This document shows positions 30,229 through 42,771 of a DNA stretch of 64,000 nucleotides, one piece after another. Numbering within the stretch: position 1 is the stretch's first letter; the number at the start of each line of letters is the position of its first letter. This DNA is from Lentibacillus halodurans. GTDB taxonomy: Bacteria; Bacillota; Bacilli; Bacillales; Amphibacillaceae. A model generated the notes under the pieces. That model had not been told where the DNA came from, made no database searches, and was given only the letters and a program-made list of their open reading frames with translations. Made by a program: the position numbers and the translations under genes. The DNA is taken from the NCBI RefSeq assembly GCF_900112045.1, contig NZ_FOJW01000017.1, forward strand, positions 1-64,000. The letters run 5' to 3'.

Positions 30229-32307
30229 ATGGCTAGAGAGTTCTCCTTGGAAAAGACGCGTAACATTGGTATTATGGCTCACATTGATGCAGGAAAAACC
30301 ACTACTACCGAGCGTATTCTTTTCTATACAGGACGCATTCACAAAATTGGTGAAACCCATGAAGGTGCATCCCAGATGGACTGGATGGAGCAGGAACAAG
30401 AGCGTGGCATAACGATCACCTCTGCTGCAACCACTGCCCAATGGAAAAATCACCGTATAAACATTATCGATACACCGGGACACGTGGATTTCACAGTTGA
30501 AGTTGAACGTTCTTTGCGTGTACTGGACGGTGCTGTTACGGTTCTTGACGCGCAATCAGGCGTGGAGCCGCAGACAGAAACTGTGTGGCGCCAGGCAACC
30601 ACATATGGTGTGCCAAGAATTGTCTTTGTTAATAAAATGGATAAGGTTGGTGCAGATTTCATGTATTCAACCAATTCACTAAAGGAACGCCTGGGCGCTA
30701 ATGCACATGCAGTGCAACTGCCAATTGGTGCTGAAGACAATTTCGAAGGTATCATTGACCTGATAACGATGCAGGCATATTACTATGAGGATGAACTTGG
30801 AACCCGCGCGGAAGCCCGTGAAATTCCTGCCGAGTATAAAGAAAAGGCCGAGGAATTGCGCGCTGAATTGATTGAGGCTGTAGCGGAAGTTGATGAAGAT
30901 CTCATGATGCAATACCTTGAAGGAGAAGAGATCTCCAACGAAGATCTGAAAAAGGCCATCCGGACAGCAACATTAAATGTTGAATTCTACCCGGTATACT
31001 GTGGTTCAGCATTTAAAAACAAAGGTGTTCAACTCGTGTTGGACGGTGTCATTGACTATCTTCCAGCACCAACGGATGTACCGCCGATTGAAGGTTTCGA
31101 CCCAAGTAGTGAAGAAGAGACAACACGTCCTTCTGATGATAAAGCATCATTTTCCGCGCTGGCGTTTAAAGTGATGACAGATCCATATGTCGGAAAGCTG
31201 ACATTCTTCCGGGTATATTCCGGTACACTGGATTCCGGGTCATATGTCAAAAACTCTGTCAAAGATAAGCGTGAACGTGTAGGGCGTATTCTGCAGATGC
31301 ATGCAAACTCCCGTGAGGAAATCAAGACAGTCTATGCCGGTGAAATTGCAGCTGGTGTCGGGTTGAAAGATACATCAACCGGGGATACGCTATGTGATGA
31401 AAAAGATCTTGTTGTTCTTGAATCCATGGACTTTCCGGAACCGGTTATTGACGTTGCTATTGAGCCAAAAACAAAAGCCGATCAGGATAAAATGGCGATT
31501 GCATTGGGTAAACTGGCGGAAGAAGATCCTACATTCAATACCGAAACAGATAACGAAACCGGTCAGACCATCATCTCTGGTATGGGGGAGTTGCACCTGG
31601 ACGTCATCGTTAACCGCCTGAAAACCGAATTTAAAGTTGAAGCACAGGTCGGTGCACCACAAGTAGCCTATCGCGAAACGTTCCGCGGGTCTGCCGAGGT
31701 CGAAGGGAAGTTTATCCGACAATCCGGTGGACGTGGACAATACGGTCATGTTTGGGTTAAATTTGAACCAAATGATGAAGGTGCAGGCTACGAATTCGAA
31801 AATAAAATCGTCGGTGGTGTTGTACCGCGCGAATATATACCATCCGTTGATACAGGGATACAGGAAGCAATGGAAAATGGTGTGTTGGCCGGTTATCCAC
31901 TGATTGATGTGAAGGCAACATTATATGATGGAAGTTACCATGACGTTGACTCGAACGAAATGGCCTTTAAAATTGCCGGATCGATGGCACTCAGAGAGGC
32001 TAAAACCAAGTGTAAGCCAGTCTTGCTTGAACCAATGATGAAAGTTGAAGTTGTCGTTCCTGAAGAATATATGGGTGACATCATGGGTGACGTTACATCC
32101 CGCCGCGGACGTGTAGAAGGTATGGAACCACGCGGGCCCGCACAGGTTGTCAGGGCATTCGTACCGCTTGCCGAAATGTTCGGTTATGCGACATCATTGC
32201 GCTCGAACACCCAGGGACGCGGAACTTTCACGATGCACTTTGATCACTATGAAGAAGTGCCAAAGAGCATATCTGAAGAAATTATTAAGAAAAATGCGGG
32301 AGAATAA
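30229..32307 (+). CDS. fusA: Elongation factor G
   Basis: 692 aa translocation GTPase. P-loop AHIDAGKTT, switch [14 protein letters not shown] guanine motif, domain IV with [10 protein letters not shown] and [12 protein letters not shown] after GAGAAAGGAGAAG. Lies 42 bp after rpsG; tuf follows after 126 bp. Confidence 0.98.
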   Translation: MAREFSLEKTRNIGIMAHIDAGKTTTTERILFYTGRIHKIGETHEGASQMDWMEQEQERGITITSAATTAQWKNHRINIIDTPGHVDFTVEVERSLRVLDGAVTVLDAQSGVEPQTETVWRQATTYGVPRIVFVNKMDKVGADFMYSTNSLKERLGANAHAVQLPIGAEDNFEGIIDLITMQAYYYEDELGTRAEAREIPAEYKEKAEELRAELIEAVAEVDEDLMMQYLEGEEISNEDLKKAIRTATLNVEFYPVYCGSAFKNKGVQLVLDGVIDYLPAPTDVPPIEGFDPSSEEETTRPSDDKASFSALAFKVMTDPYVGKLTFFRVYSGTLDSGSYVKNSVKDKRERVGRILQMHANSREEIKTVYAGEIAAGVGLKDTSTGDTLCDEKDLVVLESMDFPEPVIDVAIEPKTKADQDKMAIALGKLAEEDPTFNTETDNETGQTIISGMGELHLDVIVNRLKTEFKVEAQVGAPQVAYRETFRGSAEVEGKFIRQSGGRGQYGHVWVKFEPNDEGAGYEFENKIVGGVVPREYIPSVDTGIQEAMENGVLAGYPLIDVKATLYDGSYHDVDSNEMAFKIAGSMALREAKTKCKPVLLEPMMKVEVVVPEEYMGDIMGDVTSRRGRVEGMEPRGPAQVVRAFVPLAEMFGYATSLRSNTQGRGTFTMHFDHYEEVPKSISEEIIKKNAGE

Positions 32308-32346
32308 TTGATTTTTTTCGCAAACTGACGTATAACTTTTATTGAA

Positions 32347-32381
32347 GGCTAAGAATAAGCATGATCGGTTTATTCTTGGCT
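32347..32381 (+). promoter_or_regulatory. Hairpin between fusA and tuf
   Basis: GGCTAAGAATAA (32347-32358) pairs with TTATTCTTGGCT (32370-32381): 12 bp including two G-U pairs, 11-nt loop, no T-run. It may mark an mRNA processing or stability point that lets tuf be expressed above fusA. Confidence 0.4.
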
Positions 32382-32433
32382 GCACATAAAATTTCAAAAA
32401 ATACTTTTATATTCATTAAAGGAGGAACTATAC

Positions 32434-33624
32434 ATGTCTAAAGAAAAGTTTGATCGCTCAAAAAGTCACGTGAATATTGGAACAATTGGACACGTTGACC
32501 ATGGCAAAACTACTTTAACTGCAGCTATCACGTCTACATTGCATAAAAAATCCGGTAAAGGTACAGCAATGGCATTTGATCAAATCGACCATGCGCCGGA
32601 GGAAAAAGAACGCGGTATTACCATCGCGACATCTCACGTAGAATATGAGACTGATTCCCGTCACTACGCACACGTTGACTGCCCGGGACACGCTGACTAT
32701 GTTAAAAACATGATCACTGGAGCAGCACAAATGGACGGCGCTATTTTGGTCGTATCTGCTGCTGACGGTCCAATGCCGCAAACTCGTGAACACATTCTGC
32801 TTTCACGTAACGTTGGTGTTCCGGCGATTGTTGTATTCCTTAACAAAGTTGACATGGTTGATGACGAAGAACTTCTTGAACTCGTTGAAATGGAAGTCCG
32901 TGATCTTTTGACTGAATATGACTTCCCTGGAGATGATATTCCAGTCGTAAAAGGTTCAGCTTTGAAAGCACTTGAAGGCGATGCAGAATATGAGGAAAAA
33001 ATCTATGAACTGATGTCAGCGGTCGACGAATATATCCCAACTCCGGAACGCGATCATGACAAGCCATTCATGATGCCTGTTGAGGACGTATTCTCCATCA
33101 CTGGCCGTGGTACCGTTGCAACTGGCCGTGTTGAACGCGGAACAGTTAAAGTTGGTGATGAAGTAGACATCGTTGGTCTCGCTGAAGATCTAGGCAAAAC
33201 AACTGTAACAGGTGTGGAAATGTTCCGTAAGTTGCTTGACTATGCTGAAGCTGGTGATAACATCGGTGCATTGCTTCGCGGTGTTTCACGTGAGGACATC
33301 AACCGTGGTCAGGTTTTGGCAAAGCCAGGTTCCATTACACCACATACAAAGTTCAAAGCAGAAGTCTATGTATTGTCCAAAGATGAAGGTGGACGCCATA
33401 CACCATTCTTTGCCAATTACCGTCCGCAGTTCTACTTCCGTACGACTGACGTAACTGGTGTTATCACACTTCCGGAGGGCGTTGAAATGGTAATGCCTGG
33501 AGATAACATTGAAATGGAAGTTGAATTGATTTCACCAATTGCCATTGAAGATGGTACCCGTTTCTCTATCCGTGAAGGCGGACGTACCGTTGGATCTGGC
33601 GTTGTAACAGAAATCCAGGAATAA
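32434..33624 (+). CDS. tuf: Elongation factor Tu
   Basis: 396 aa. P-loop [46 protein letters not shown] and C-terminal [13 protein letters not shown]. Delivers aminoacyl-tRNA to the A site. ATG after AAAGGAGGAAC. Strong terminator follows, which closes the str operon. Confidence 0.99.
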   Translation: MSKEKFDRSKSHVNIGTIGHVDHGKTTLTAAITSTLHKKSGKGTAMAFDQIDHAPEEKERGITIATSHVEYETDSRHYAHVDCPGHADYVKNMITGAAQMDGAILVVSAADGPMPQTREHILLSRNVGVPAIVVFLNKVDMVDDEELLELVEMEVRDLLTEYDFPGDDIPVVKGSALKALEGDAEYEEKIYELMSAVDEYIPTPERDHDKPFMMPVEDVFSITGRGTVATGRVERGTVKVGDEVDIVGLAEDLGKTTVTGVEMFRKLLDYAEAGDNIGALLRGVSREDINRGQVLAKPGSITPHTKFKAEVYVLSKDEGGRHTPFFANYRPQFYFRTTDVTGVITLPEGVEMVMPGDNIEMEVELISPIAIEDGTRFSIREGGRTVGSGVVTEIQE

Positions 33625-33657
33625 ACGTTTTATGTGAGTTTTCCGGATCCGGGTCTT

Positions 33658-33690
33658 AAAACAGGCAGCACACAAGCGCTGCCTGTTTTT
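33658..33690 (+). terminator. Terminator after tuf
   Basis: AAAACAGGCAGC / GCTGCCTGTTTTT with an 8-nt loop. Confidence 0.93.
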
Positions 33691-33809
33691 CTTTACTGTA
33701 TTCTATCGGAATGGCAGTTGAACCATCATCCAATGCGTCGCAGTTTATTTAAATTGTGAGAATTAATATTATGAAAAGATCCTGTTCGATAAAAAAACTA
33801 CTCCATCCC

Positions 33810-33909
33810 TTGCATTCAGCGTCATAAGTTTGTATAATACATAGATGTGCAATCTCATAATCACGCAATAAAAGGTTGCATTGACCAGATATTTTTTATA
33901 TACTATTAA
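33810..33909 (+). promoter_or_regulatory. Two promoters of the S10-spc-alpha ribosomal cluster
   Basis: P1: TTGCAT (33810-33815), 17 bp, TATAAT (33833-33838). P2: TTGACC (33881-33886), 17 bp, TATTAA (33904-33909). They lie in the 409-bp gap between tuf and rpsJ. P1 is the better match. B. subtilis also transcribes this cluster from promoters upstream of rpsJ. Nothing else was recognised in the gap. Confidence 0.7.
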
Positions 33910-34009
33910 TGTTGGTCAAAAAAGCGATGAAGTGAAAGGTTGTTGATACACCCGGCCCCTTTGCCATGGCTGGCTATCAAGAAATTTTCATGGAGCAGCA
34001 CTATTATAA

Positions 34010-34342
<333 letters not shown>

Positions 34343-34371
34343 ACAATTGATAATTATAGGAGGTGTAACGG

Positions 34372-35001
34372 ATGACGAAAGGAATCTTAGGCCGCAAAAT
34401 CGGCATGACACAGCTCTTTTCAGAAGAGGGTGAATTAACACCGGTAACTGTCATTCAAGCTGAGCCTAACGTCGTTCTTCAAAAAAGAACACTTGAAAAC
34501 GATGGCTATGAAGCACTACAACTCGGTTTTGCAGAGAAAAAGGAATCACGTTCAAATAAAGCGGAAAAAGGTCATGCTGAAAAAGCAAACACAACCCCTA
34601 AGCGCTACGTTCGTGAAATCCGTAACGCAAATCCTGATGAATATGAAGTTGGTCAGGAAATAGGCGTTGATGCTTTTCAGGCAGGCGATAAGATTGATGT
34701 GACAGGAACAACTAAAGGGAAAGGTTTTCAGGGCGCTATCAAACGTCATGGTCAGCAGCGCGGTCCGGAAACACACGGCTCACACTATCATAGAAAGCCG
34801 GGTGCATTGGGAGATATTAACTCGATGCGTGTTTTCAAGGGTCAGACAATGCCTGGTCAAATGGGCGGCAAACAAGTCACCATTCAAAACCTTGAGGTTG
34901 TAAAAATAGATACTGAACGAAATCTATTATTGATCAAAGGAAATATTCCTGGTGCAAAGAAATCATTCGTCAGAATAACGAGTGCAATTAAGGCTAATTA
35001 A
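34372..35001 (+). CDS. rplC: 50S ribosomal protein L3
   Basis: 209 aa. [15 protein letters not shown] start, and the L3 signature [20 protein letters not shown] followed by HRKPGALG. Early assembly protein whose central loop reaches towards the peptidyl transferase centre. ATG after AGGAGGTG. Confidence 0.98.
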   Translation: MTKGILGRKIGMTQLFSEEGELTPVTVIQAEPNVVLQKRTLENDGYEALQLGFAEKKESRSNKAEKGHAEKANTTPKRYVREIRNANPDEYEVGQEIGVDAFQAGDKIDVTGTTKGKGFQGAIKRHGQQRGPETHGSHYHRKPGALGDINSMRVFKGQTMPGQMGGKQVTIQNLEVVKIDTERNLLLIKGNIPGAKKSFVRITSAIKAN

Positions 35002-35027
35002 TCATACAGACGAAGGGAGGATATGTC

Positions 35028-35654
35028 ATGCCTAAAGTAGCACTATTAAAACAAGACGGGATCCAAGCCGGAGATATGGAATTGAATGATTCTGTATTCG
35101 GTATTGAGCCCAATACACATGTATTGCATGAAGCTGTCGTTATGCAGCGCGCGTCACTGCGCCAAGGTACACATGATGTGAAAAACCGTTCGGAAGTAAG
35201 CGGCGGAGGACGCAAACCATGGCGTCAGAAAGGCACAGGCCGTGCTCGTCAAGGTTCCATCCGTGCACCGCAATGGGTAGGCGGCGGAACTGTTTTTGGC
35301 CCAACGCCACGCAGCTACAGTTATAAGCTGCCAAAAAAAGTCCGTCGTCTAGCGCTTAAATCAGCTTTGTCTTCTAAGGTACAAGACGATAATCTGGTTG
35401 TTTTGGAAGACATCGCGATTGATGCTCCGAAAACGAAAGAAATCGTGAAAATGCTTGATGCATTGAATGTTGATACAAAAGTGCTGATTGTAACAGCTGA
35501 CAAAGATGAGAATGTGATTCGTTCGGCAAACAATCTTCCAAATGCACAAGTGATGACTGTAGAAAAAATGAATGTATTGGACTTGCTGATGCATGACAAG
35601 CTCATCATTACAAAAGATGCAGCTGAAAAAGCAGGGGAGGTGCTTGCACAATGA
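35028..35654 (+). CDS. rplD: 50S ribosomal protein L4
   Basis: 208 aa. The exit-tunnel loop is visible as [20 protein letters not shown] with [13 protein letters not shown] after GAAGGGAGG. Its 3' end overlaps rplW by 4 bp. Confidence 0.98.
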   Translation: MPKVALLKQDGIQAGDMELNDSVFGIEPNTHVLHEAVVMQRASLRQGTHDVKNRSEVSGGGRKPWRQKGTGRARQGSIRAPQWVGGGTVFGPTPRSYSYKLPKKVRRLALKSALSSKVQDDNLVVLEDIAIDAPKTKEIVKMLDALNVDTKVLIVTADKDENVIRSANNLPNAQVMTVEKMNVLDLLMHDKLIITKDAAEKAGEVLAQ

Positions 35655-35938
35655 AAGACCCGCGTGATATTTTAAGGCGCCCCGTCATAACAGAACATTC
35701 TGCCGACCTGATGTCGGAAAAGAAATATACGTTTGAAGTAAATCCAAAAGCGAACAAGACAGAAATTAAAGATGCTGTTGAACTTGTTTTTGATGTCAAA
35801 GTAGAACGTGTCAATACCATGAATCTTAAAGGTAAATTCAAGCGGATGGGCCGCTATGGCGGTTTTCGTCCAGACCGTAAAAAAGCGATTGTGCAGCTTT
35901 CGGAAGACAGTAAAGAACTGGATTTCTTTGAAGGCTAA
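35651..35938 (+). CDS. rplW: 50S ribosomal protein L23
   Basis: 95 aa. [15 protein letters not shown] start; [20 protein letters not shown] and [15 protein letters not shown]. Forms the docking site for SRP and trigger factor at the tunnel exit. ATG overlaps the rplD stop. Confidence 0.98.
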   Translation: MKDPRDILRRPVITEHSADLMSEKKYTFEVNPKANKTEIKDAVELVFDVKVERVNTMNLKGKFKRMGRYGGFRPDRKKAIVQLSEDSKELDFFEG

Positions 35939-35967
35939 ATAAACAGAATGTGAAGGAGGGAAAAAAG

Positions 35968-36804
35968 ATGGCGATCAAAAAATTCAAACCAACGTCAAAT
36001 GGTAAACGTAATATGTCTGCGTCCGACTTTGCAGAAATTACAACGAAAACCCCGGAAAAGTCTCTGTTAAGCCCGCTATACAAACGCGGCGGACGTAATA
36101 ACCAGGGAAAAATGACAGTTCGTCATCAAGGCGGCGGCCATAAGCGTCAGTACCGCATAATTGATTTTAAACGCGACAAAGATGGCATACCAGGGCGCGT
36201 TGCTACGATCGAATATGATCCGAACCGCTCAGCCAATATTGCATTAATCCATTATGCAGATGGGGAAAAACGTTATATATTGGCCCCGAAAGGTTTGAAA
36301 ACAGGACAGGAAATTCAGTCTGGAGCAGATGCAGACATCAAAATGGGTAATGCCTTGCCATTAAAGGATATCCCAGTTGGTACAATCATTCATAACATTG
36401 AATTGAAACCGGGACGCGGTGCTCAGTTGGTACGCTCAGCTGGTGCTGATGCACAGGTTTTGGGACGGGAAGACAAATATACACTCGTCCGTCTGACATC
36501 AGGAGAAGTTCGTTTAGTGTTATCCGCATGCCGTGCTACAATCGGGCAAGTTGGTAATCTTGAAAACGAATTGGTCCGTGTCGGTAAAGCAGGTCGTTCA
36601 CGCTGGTTAGGCAAGCGCCCGACTGTTCGCGGCTCTGTCATGAACCCTAACGATCACCCGCATGGTGGTGGTGAAGGACGTGCACCAATCGGTCTTAAGT
36701 CACCAGTGTCACCGTGGGGCAAACCAACCATCGGATACAAGACACGAAAGCGCAATAAGCCTTCGAACAAATATATTGTACGTGAACGCAAACGCAAAAA
36801 ATAA
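35968..36804 (+). CDS. rplB: 50S ribosomal protein L2
   Basis: 278 aa. N-terminal [16 protein letters not shown]3-like core, and the C-terminal [17 protein letters not shown] motif with the histidine near the peptidyl transferase centre. ATG 35968 after GAAGGAGGG; the upstream in-frame start at 35950 overlaps this site. Confidence 0.98.
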   Translation: MAIKKFKPTSNGKRNMSASDFAEITTKTPEKSLLSPLYKRGGRNNQGKMTVRHQGGGHKRQYRIIDFKRDKDGIPGRVATIEYDPNRSANIALIHYADGEKRYILAPKGLKTGQEIQSGADADIKMGNALPLKDIPVGTIIHNIELKPGRGAQLVRSAGADAQVLGREDKYTLVRLTSGEVRLVLSACRATIGQVGNLENELVRVGKAGRSRWLGKRPTVRGSVMNPNDHPHGGGEGRAPIGLKSPVSPWGKPTIGYKTRKRNKPSNKYIVRERKRKK

Positions 36805-36858
36805 CCGTATATTCTGACGGAGAAAAAATCGTCGTTAATTGCGAAAGGAGGTTTATCC

Positions 36859-37137
36859 ATGGGTCGGAGCTTGAAAAAAGGACCTTTTGCAGATGACCAT
36901 CTCTTGAAAAAAGTTGAAAGTTTAAATGAAGCCGATAAAAAACAAGTCATTAAAACTTGGTCACGCCGTTCAACGATTTACCCTAATTTTGTCGGGCATA
37001 CCATTGCTGTTTATGACGGGCGGAAACACGTACCCGTTTACGTAACAGAAGATATGGTCGGTCATAAATTGGGTGAATTTGCCCCATCCCGTACGTTTAA
37101 AGGGCATGCCGGTGATGATAAGAAAACAAAACGCTAA
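36859..37137 (+). CDS. rpsS: 30S ribosomal protein S19
   Basis: 92 aa. [39 protein letters not shown] and [16 protein letters not shown]. Head protein near the A-site finger. ATG after GAAAGGAGG. Confidence 0.98.
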   Translation: MGRSLKKGPFADDHLLKKVESLNEADKKQVIKTWSRRSTIYPNFVGHTIAVYDGRKHVPVYVTEDMVGHKLGEFAPSRTFKGHAGDDKKTKR

Positions 37138-37155
37138 TGAGAGGAGGCACTCTAC

Positions 37156-37497
37156 ATGCAAGCAAAAGCCGTTGCGAAATCTGTTCGTATTGCTCCTCGT
37201 AAAGTTCGTTTAGTCGTAGATTTGATTCGAGGAAAAGAGATTGGTGAAGCCATCGCCATTTTGCGTCATACACAACGTGGTGCTTCACCAGTCGTAGAAA
37301 AGGTTTTGAATTCTGCTGTTGCGAATGCAGAACACAATTATGAAATGGAACCAGACAATCTGGTCATTTCAGAAGCATTTGTCGATGAAGGCGTCACATT
37401 GAAACGTTTCCGTCCACGTGCACAAGGACGTGCAAGCCAAATCAACAAACGCACCAGTCATGTGACAATCGTGGTAACAGAAAAGAAGGAGGGATAG
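37156..37497 (+). CDS. rplV: 50S ribosomal protein L22
   Basis: 113 aa. [18 protein letters not shown], and the extended hairpin ending in [21 protein letters not shown] that lines the exit tunnel at the macrolide site; no insertion or deletion seen. ATG after GAGAGGAGG; rpsC follows after 3 bp. Confidence 0.98.
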   Translation: MQAKAVAKSVRIAPRKVRLVVDLIRGKEIGEAIAILRHTQRGASPVVEKVLNSAVANAEHNYEMEPDNLVISEAFVDEGVTLKRFRPRAQGRASQINKRTSHVTIVVTEKKEG

Positions 37498-37500
37498 TCA

Positions 37501-38142
37501 GTGGGTCAAAAAGTAAATCCTAAAGGTCTTCGCGTCGGCGTTATCCGTGATTGGGAATCGAAGTGGTATGCCGGCAAGGACTATGCAGACTTACTACATG
37601 AAGACATTAAAATCAGAGAATATCTCGAAAACCGCCTACGCACAGCTGCTGTTTCGCATATTGACATTGAACGTGCCGCAAACCGTGTTAATATCACGAT
37701 TCATACCGGCAAACCGGGAATGGTAATTGGTAAAGGCGGATCTGAAGTGGAAGCACTGCGAAAATCACTAAACAGCCTGACAGGCAAACGGGTTCACATC
37801 AACATTGTCGAAATCAAGAAGGTAGACTTGAACGCCACATTAGTTGCTGAAAACATAGCCCGTCAGCTGGAAAATCGTATTTCGTTCCGCCGTGCACAAA
37901 AACAATCGATTCAACGTGCGATGCGCGGAGGAGCAAAAGGTATTAAAACACAAGTTTCCGGACGTTTGGGCGGCGCTGATATTGCCCGTGCGGAACATTA
38001 CAGTGAAGGAACTGTTCCATTGCACACATTGCGTGCTGATATTGACTATGGCACAGCAGAAGCAGACACGACTTATGGTAAACTTGGTGTCAAAGTGTGG
38101 ATCTATCGTGGAGAAGTCCTTCCAACAAAAAATGATAATTAA
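37501..38142 (+). CDS. rpsC: 30S ribosomal protein S3
   Basis: 213 aa, GTG start. [17 protein letters not shown], type II KH domain with [18 protein letters not shown], and C-terminal [17 protein letters not shown]. Part of the mRNA entry tunnel. Ribosome binding site GAAGGAGGG lies inside the end of rplV. Confidence 0.98.
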   Translation: MGQKVNPKGLRVGVIRDWESKWYAGKDYADLLHEDIKIREYLENRLRTAAVSHIDIERAANRVNITIHTGKPGMVIGKGGSEVEALRKSLNSLTGKRVHINIVEIKKVDLNATLVAENIARQLENRISFRRAQKQSIQRAMRGGAKGIKTQVSGRLGGADIARAEHYSEGTVPLHTLRADIDYGTAEADTTYGKLGVKVWIYRGEVLPTKNDN

Positions 38143-38160
38143 GGAAGGGGGACATGCATT

Positions 38161-38595
38161 ATGTTAATGCCTAAACGTGTTAAATTTCGTAAACAGCACC
38201 GTGGCCGTATGAAAGGTCAAGCAAAAGGTGGAACAACAGTAGCTTTTGGTGAATATGGACTGCAGGCTGTTGAGCCAACCTGGATCACTAGCAGACAAAT
38301 TGAGGCAGCCCGTATCGCCATGACACGTTACATGAAACGTGGCGGTAAAGTTTGGATCAAAATATTTCCTGACAAACCATATACTGCAAAACCCCTTGAA
38401 GTTCGTATGGGTTCCGGTAAAGGTGCCCCTGAAGGCTGGGTAGCAGTTGTCAAACCAGGAAAGATCATGTTTGAAATCGCAGGTGTATCGGAGGAAGTGG
38501 CTCGTGAAGCATTACGGCTTGCTTCTCATAAACTGCCGATTAAAACGAAATTTGTAAAACGTGAAGATATTGGTGGTGAAACAAATGAAAGCTAA
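38161..38595 (+). CDS. rplP: 50S ribosomal protein L16
   Basis: 144 aa. [19 protein letters not shown] start, then [23 protein letters not shown] and [18 protein letters not shown]. Late assembly protein at the A-site tRNA elbow. Start ATG after AAGGAAGGGGG. Overlaps rpmC by 11 bp. Confidence 0.98.
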   Translation: MLMPKRVKFRKQHRGRMKGQAKGGTTVAFGEYGLQAVEPTWITSRQIEAARIAMTRYMKRGGKVWIKIFPDKPYTAKPLEVRMGSGKGAPEGWVAVVKPGKIMFEIAGVSEEVAREALRLASHKLPIKTKFVKREDIGGETNES

Positions 38596-38785
38596 TGAAA
38601 TTAGAGAATTAACCACTGCCGAAATTGAACAAAAAGTCAAATCGTTAAAAGAAGAACTATTTAATTTACGCTTTCAATTAGCAACCGGCCAATTGGAGAA
38701 CACTGCACGGATCAGTGAAGTGAAAAAAACAATTGCCCGCATGAAAACCGTCGTACGTCAACGTGAATTAAGCGTCAATAATTAA
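38585..38785 (+). CDS. rpmC: 50S ribosomal protein L29
   Basis: 66 aa helical protein: [20 protein letters not shown] and the signature [20 protein letters not shown]. Near the tunnel exit beside L23. ATG 38585 overlaps the end of rplP, in line with coupled translation; the ORF from 38561 is too long. Confidence 0.97.
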   Translation: MKANEIRELTTAEIEQKVKSLKEELFNLRFQLATGQLENTARISEVKKTIARMKTVVRQRELSVNN

Positions 38786-38808
38786 CCTGAGAGGAGGTTA
38801 GCCTCATA

Positions 38809-39072
38809 ATGAGTGAACGTAATAATCGTAAAGTATACACAGGCCGTGTCGTATCAGATAAAATGGACAAAACCATCACTGTTCTGGTTGAGACGTATAA
38901 GTTCCATAAACTGTACGGCAAGCGCGTCAAATATTCTAAGAAGTTCAAGACACATGATGAAAATAACCAAGCCAAGGTTGGCGACGTTGTTCAAATCATG
39001 GAAACCCGTCCGCTATCAGCTACTAAGCGGTTCCGTCTAGTTAAAATCGTTGAAGAAGCGGTCATTATCTAA
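38809..39072 (+). CDS. rpsQ: 30S ribosomal protein S17
   Basis: 87 aa OB-fold protein: [22 protein letters not shown] and [21 protein letters not shown]. Primary 16S rRNA binder. ATG after GAGAGGAGG. Confidence 0.97.
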   Translation: MSERNNRKVYTGRVVSDKMDKTITVLVETYKFHKLYGKRVKYSKKFKTHDENNQAKVGDVVQIMETRPLSATKRFRLVKIVEEAVII

Positions 39073-39115
39073 TTAAAGTTCGCTCGGTAGTTATCCGAAG
39101 GGAGGTCTCAAGCGT

Positions 39116-39484
39116 ATGATTCAGCAAGAAACCAGTTTGAAAGTTGCAGATAACTCTGGTGCGCGTGAAGTAAAAACTATCAAAGTTCTGGGCGGTTCAG
39201 GACGAAAAACAGCTAATATTGGTGACGTCATTGTTTGCACGGTAAAAGAAGCAACACCAGGAGGCGTTGTCAAAAAAGGCGAGGTAGTCAGAGCCGTTAT
39301 TGTCCGTTCGAAATCAGGTGTACGCCGAAATGACGGATCCTATATTCGTTTTGATGAAAATGCTGCAGTAATTGTCCGTGACGATAAAGGTCCACGTGGT
39401 ACTCGTATTTTTGGACCAGTTGCGCGTGAATTACGTGACGCCAGATTCATGAAAATCGTATCCCTGGCTCCGGAAGTATTATAA
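39116..39484 (+). CDS. rplN: 50S ribosomal protein L14
   Basis: 122 aa. [19 protein letters not shown] start, [25 protein letters not shown], and GPVARELRD. Intersubunit bridge protein and the docking site of the silencing factor RsfS. ATG after GAAGGGAGG. Confidence 0.98.
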   Translation: MIQQETSLKVADNSGAREVKTIKVLGGSGRKTANIGDVIVCTVKEATPGGVVKKGEVVRAVIVRSKSGVRRNDGSYIRFDENAAVIVRDDKGPRGTRIFGPVARELRDARFMKIVSLAPEVL

Positions 39485-39524
39485 GTTAATCATGAAATGC
39501 CTTGTATAGGGAGGTGCGTCAAAC

Positions 39525-39836
39525 ATGCATGTAAAAAAAGGTGATAAAGTTAAAGTAATCTCCGGTAAAGACCGCGGAAAAGAAGGAACGATTTTAGAAG
39601 CCTATCCGAAAAAGGAACGTGTTTTGGTAGAAGGGGTCAATATGATCAAAAAACACGCAAAGCCTTCACAGGATAATCCGCAAGGTGGAATTCTTAACCA
39701 GGAAGCAGCCGTTCATGTTTCCAATGTCATGCTAGTTGATCCGAAATCCGGTGAACCGACCCGCGTCGGTTATGAAAATCGTGATGGAAAAAAAGTCCGT
39801 ATCGCTAAAAAATCCGGAGAAGCAATCGATAAATAG
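39525..39836 (+). CDS. rplX: 50S ribosomal protein L24
   Basis: 103 aa. N-terminal KOW motif [20 protein letters not shown], then [19 protein letters not shown]. Assembly initiator of 50S. ATG after GGGAGGTG. Confidence 0.98.
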   Translation: MHVKKGDKVKVISGKDRGKEGTILEAYPKKERVLVEGVNMIKKHAKPSQDNPQGGILNQEAAVHVSNVMLVDPKSGEPTRVGYENRDGKKVRIAKKSGEAIDK

Positions 39837-39859
39837 TTCGCAGGCGAAAGGAGGGCGAC

Positions 39860-40402
39860 ATGATGAACGAATTGAAACAACAATATCAAGATGAAGTATT
39901 GCCATCTTTGATGAATAAATTTGATTATGATTCTGTTATGCAGGCACCAAGCATCGAGAAAATCGTTATTAACATGGGTGTCGGTGATGCCGTTCAAAAT
40001 TCTAAAGCATTGGATAATGCAGTTGAGGAACTTGCATTGATTACCGGACAAAAACCAGTCGTAACTCGTGCCAAAAAGTCAATTGCCGGATTCCGTCTGC
40101 GTGAAGGGATGCCAATTGGAGCCAAAGTGACACTTCGAGGTGACCGGATGTATGAGTTTCTGCAAAAACTTATTGCTGTATCACTTCCGCGTGTCCGTGA
40201 CTTCCGCGGTATTTCCAAGAAGGCTTTTGATGGCCGCGGCAATTACACATTAGGTATTAAAGAACAACTGATTTTCCCGGAAATTAATTACGATAAAGTA
40301 AGCAAAGTGCGTGGTATGGATGTTGTTATCGTCACAACTTCGAATACGGATGAAGAAGCACGTGAATTGTTGACTCAGCTTGGCATGCCTTTTCAAAAAT
40401 AA
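39860..40402 (+). CDS. rplE: 50S ribosomal protein L5
   Basis: 180 aa. [43 protein letters not shown] and [19 protein letters not shown]. Binds 5S rRNA and contacts P-site tRNA. Two adjacent ATG codons (39860, 39863) follow GAAAGGAGGG; the second has better spacing. Confidence 0.98.
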   Translation: MMNELKQQYQDEVLPSLMNKFDYDSVMQAPSIEKIVINMGVGDAVQNSKALDNAVEELALITGQKPVVTRAKKSIAGFRLREGMPIGAKVTLRGDRMYEFLQKLIAVSLPRVRDFRGISKKAFDGRGNYTLGIKEQLIFPEINYDKVSKVRGMDVVIVTTSNTDEEARELLTQLGMPFQK

Positions 40403-40416
40403 GAAAGGGTCGTTAA

Positions 40417-40626
<210 letters not shown>

Positions 40627-40656
40627 ACCCCGATTCGGGAAGGAGGTAATGTAGTA

Positions 40657-41055
40657 ATGGTTATGACAGATCCAATTGCAGATATGTTGACTCGTATTCG
40701 TAATGCCAACATGGTACGTCATGAAAAGTTGGAGCTTCCGGCTTCGAACTTGAAGAAAGAAATCGCTGATATCCTGAAACGTGAAGGATTTGTACGTGAT
40801 TATGAATTCATTGAAGATAACAAACAAGGTATTCTGCGTATATTCCTGAAGTACGGTGCAAATGATGAACGCGTCATTACAGGTATCAAACGTATCAGTA
40901 AGCCCGGATTACGTGTATATGCAAAAGCCGATGAAGTACCTCGTGTACTGAATGGTTTAGGTATTGCTATCGTGTCAACATCAAATGGTGTACTTTCCGA
41001 CAGAGAAGCACGCACACAGGCTGTCGGCGGCGAAGTACTGGCATATGTTTGGTAA
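40657..41055 (+). CDS. rpsH: 30S ribosomal protein S8
   Basis: 132 aa. [28 protein letters not shown] and C-terminal [18 protein letters not shown]. Central-domain binder of 16S rRNA. ATG 40657 after GAAGGAGG; ATG at 40663 is possible. Confidence 0.98.
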   Translation: MVMTDPIADMLTRIRNANMVRHEKLELPASNLKKEIADILKREGFVRDYEFIEDNKQGILRIFLKYGANDERVITGIKRISKPGLRVYAKADEVPRVLNGLGIAIVSTSNGVLSDREARTQAVGGEVLAYVW

Positions 41056-41084
41056 TTTAAACATTTAAGACAGGAGGTGTAAGG

Positions 41085-41621
41085 ATGTCCCGTATCGGAC
41101 TGAAACCAGTAGAAATTCCTGAGGGTGTAGATGTAAAACTTGATGGAACGACCATTACGGTGAAAGGCCCAAAAGGTGAAATGACAAGGGATCTTCACCC
41201 GGATATGAAAATCGTTGTGGAAGATAATGTACTGACTGTTGAGCGCCCGAGTGAGCATAAGGAACATCGTGCACTGCACGGTACAACCCGCAGCCTGATC
41301 GCTAATATGGTAGAGGGTGTCCACAACGGATTCGAGAAAGCTCTTGAGATCACCGGTGTCGGTTATCGTGCTCAAAAGCAAGGCGATAAAATCGTTGTCA
41401 ATGCAGGTTATTCGCATCCAGTTGAAGTAGAACCAATTGAGGGTATTGAAATTGATGTACCGCAAAACACACGAGTTGTTGTGAAAGGAATCGATAAAGA
41501 ATTGGTCGGTGCAGTTGCCGCAAACATTCGGGCAATCAGACCACCTGAGCCTTATAAAGGCAAAGGGATCCGCTATGAAAACGAGTATGTACGCCGTAAA
41601 GAAGGTAAAACTGCTAAGTAA
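41085..41621 (+). CDS. rplF: 50S ribosomal protein L6
   Basis: 178 aa, two similar domains. [14 protein letters not shown] start and the signature [22 protein letters not shown] at the end. Near the sarcin-ricin loop. ATG after ACAGGAGGTG. Confidence 0.98.
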   Translation: MSRIGLKPVEIPEGVDVKLDGTTITVKGPKGEMTRDLHPDMKIVVEDNVLTVERPSEHKEHRALHGTTRSLIANMVEGVHNGFEKALEITGVGYRAQKQGDKIVVNAGYSHPVEVEPIEGIEIDVPQNTRVVVKGIDKELVGAVAANIRAIRPPEPYKGKGIRYENEYVRRKEGKTAK

Positions 41622-41653
41622 GGCAAGTTAGGGAGCAGAAAGGAGTGACCTTG

Positions 41654-42016
41654 ATGATCACAAAACCTGACAAAAACGATGTACGCAAAAAAAGACACGC
41701 GCGCGTCCGCAAGAATGTCTTTGGGACAGAAGAGCGCCCGCGTCTGAATGTGTACCGTTCAAATAAACACATTTATGCACAATTAATTGATGATAATGCT
41801 GGTGTTACTGTGGCAAGTGCTTCTACCAATGATAACGAATTAAGCCTCGAGGCTACAGGTAATGCAGAGGCAGCGAAGCAAGTAGGCGAACTGGTTGCAA
41901 GTCGTGCGAAAGATAAAGGATATCATGCTGTTGTATTTGATCGTGGAGGCTACCTTTATCATGGACGTGTGAAAGCATTGGCAGATGCTGCTCGCGAGGC
42001 CGGTCTAGAATTTTAA
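41654..42016 (+). CDS. rplR: 50S ribosomal protein L18
   Basis: 120 aa. [36 protein letters not shown] and [19 protein letters not shown]. 5S rRNA binder. ATG 41654 after AAAGGAG, matching the MITK start of relatives; an ORF from GTG 41645 overlaps the ribosome binding site. Confidence 0.97.
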   Translation: MITKPDKNDVRKKRHARVRKNVFGTEERPRLNVYRSNKHIYAQLIDDNAGVTVASASTNDNELSLEATGNAEAAKQVGELVASRAKDKGYHAVVFDRGGYLYHGRVKALADAAREAGLEF

Positions 42017-42040
42017 TTGTGAAATAAAGGAGGGACATAG

Positions 42041-42544
42041 ATGCATACTAGCATTGATCCAAACAAATTAGATCTTGAAGAACGTGTTGTTGCAATTAAC
42101 CGCGTTGCGAAAGTCGTAAAAGGTGGACGAAATTTCCGCTTTGCTGCACTGGTTGTTGTCGGCGATAAAAATGGTCATGTAGGCTTTGGGACCGGAAAGG
42201 CTAAAGAGGTGCCGGAAGCCATTAAGAAAGCTGTTGACGATGCGAAGAAAAATCTGATAGAGGTGCCAATAGTCGGAACAACGATCCCGCACGAAATTCA
42301 TGGACAATACGGATCAGGAAATGTATTGCTGAAACCAGCTACAGAAGGTACGGGAGTTATATCCGGCGGCCCTGTGCGTGCTATCCTTGAGCTTGCAGGT
42401 GTCGGCGATATCCTGACTAAATCACTTGGTTCCAATACACCAATCAACATGATTCGTGCAACATTAAACGGTTTATCAAATTTGAAAACGGCAGAAAACG
42501 TAGCTAAACTACGCGGCAAATCTGTAGAAGAACTGTTAGGATAA
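42041..42544 (+). CDS. rpsE: 30S ribosomal protein S5
   Basis: 167 aa. Double-stranded RNA-binding N-domain with [21 protein letters not shown] and [17 protein letters not shown]; the loop linked to spectinomycin response (about 20-30) is intact. ATG after AAAGGAGGG. Confidence 0.98.
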   Translation: MHTSIDPNKLDLEERVVAINRVAKVVKGGRNFRFAALVVVGDKNGHVGFGTGKAKEVPEAIKKAVDDAKKNLIEVPIVGTTIPHEIHGQYGSGNVLLKPATEGTGVISGGPVRAILELAGVGDILTKSLGSNTPINMIRATLNGLSNLKTAENVAKLRGKSVEELLG

Positions 42545-42557
42545 GGAGGGAATAACT

Positions 42558-42740
42558 ATGTCTAAACAATTAGAGATCACCCTCATGCGCAGTATTATCG
42601 GCCAAACAGAAAGACAACGTCAGACTATACAATCACTGGGTTTGAAAAAAATTCGTCAATCTGTCGTACGTGAAGACACACCAGCCGTACGTGGTATGAT
42701 CGATAAAGTATCCCATCTCGTAACGGTTAAAGAAGTGTAA
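42558..42740 (+). CDS. rpmD: 50S ribosomal protein L30
   Basis: 60 aa. [41 protein letters not shown]. Small intersubunit-side protein. ATG after AAGGAGGG, 13 bp after rpsE. Confidence 0.97.
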   Translation: MSKQLEITLMRSIIGQTERQRQTIQSLGLKKIRQSVVREDTPAVRGMIDKVSHLVTVKEV

Positions 42741-42771
42741 TGATTTTATAGCGTAAGAGGAGGTGTACACA

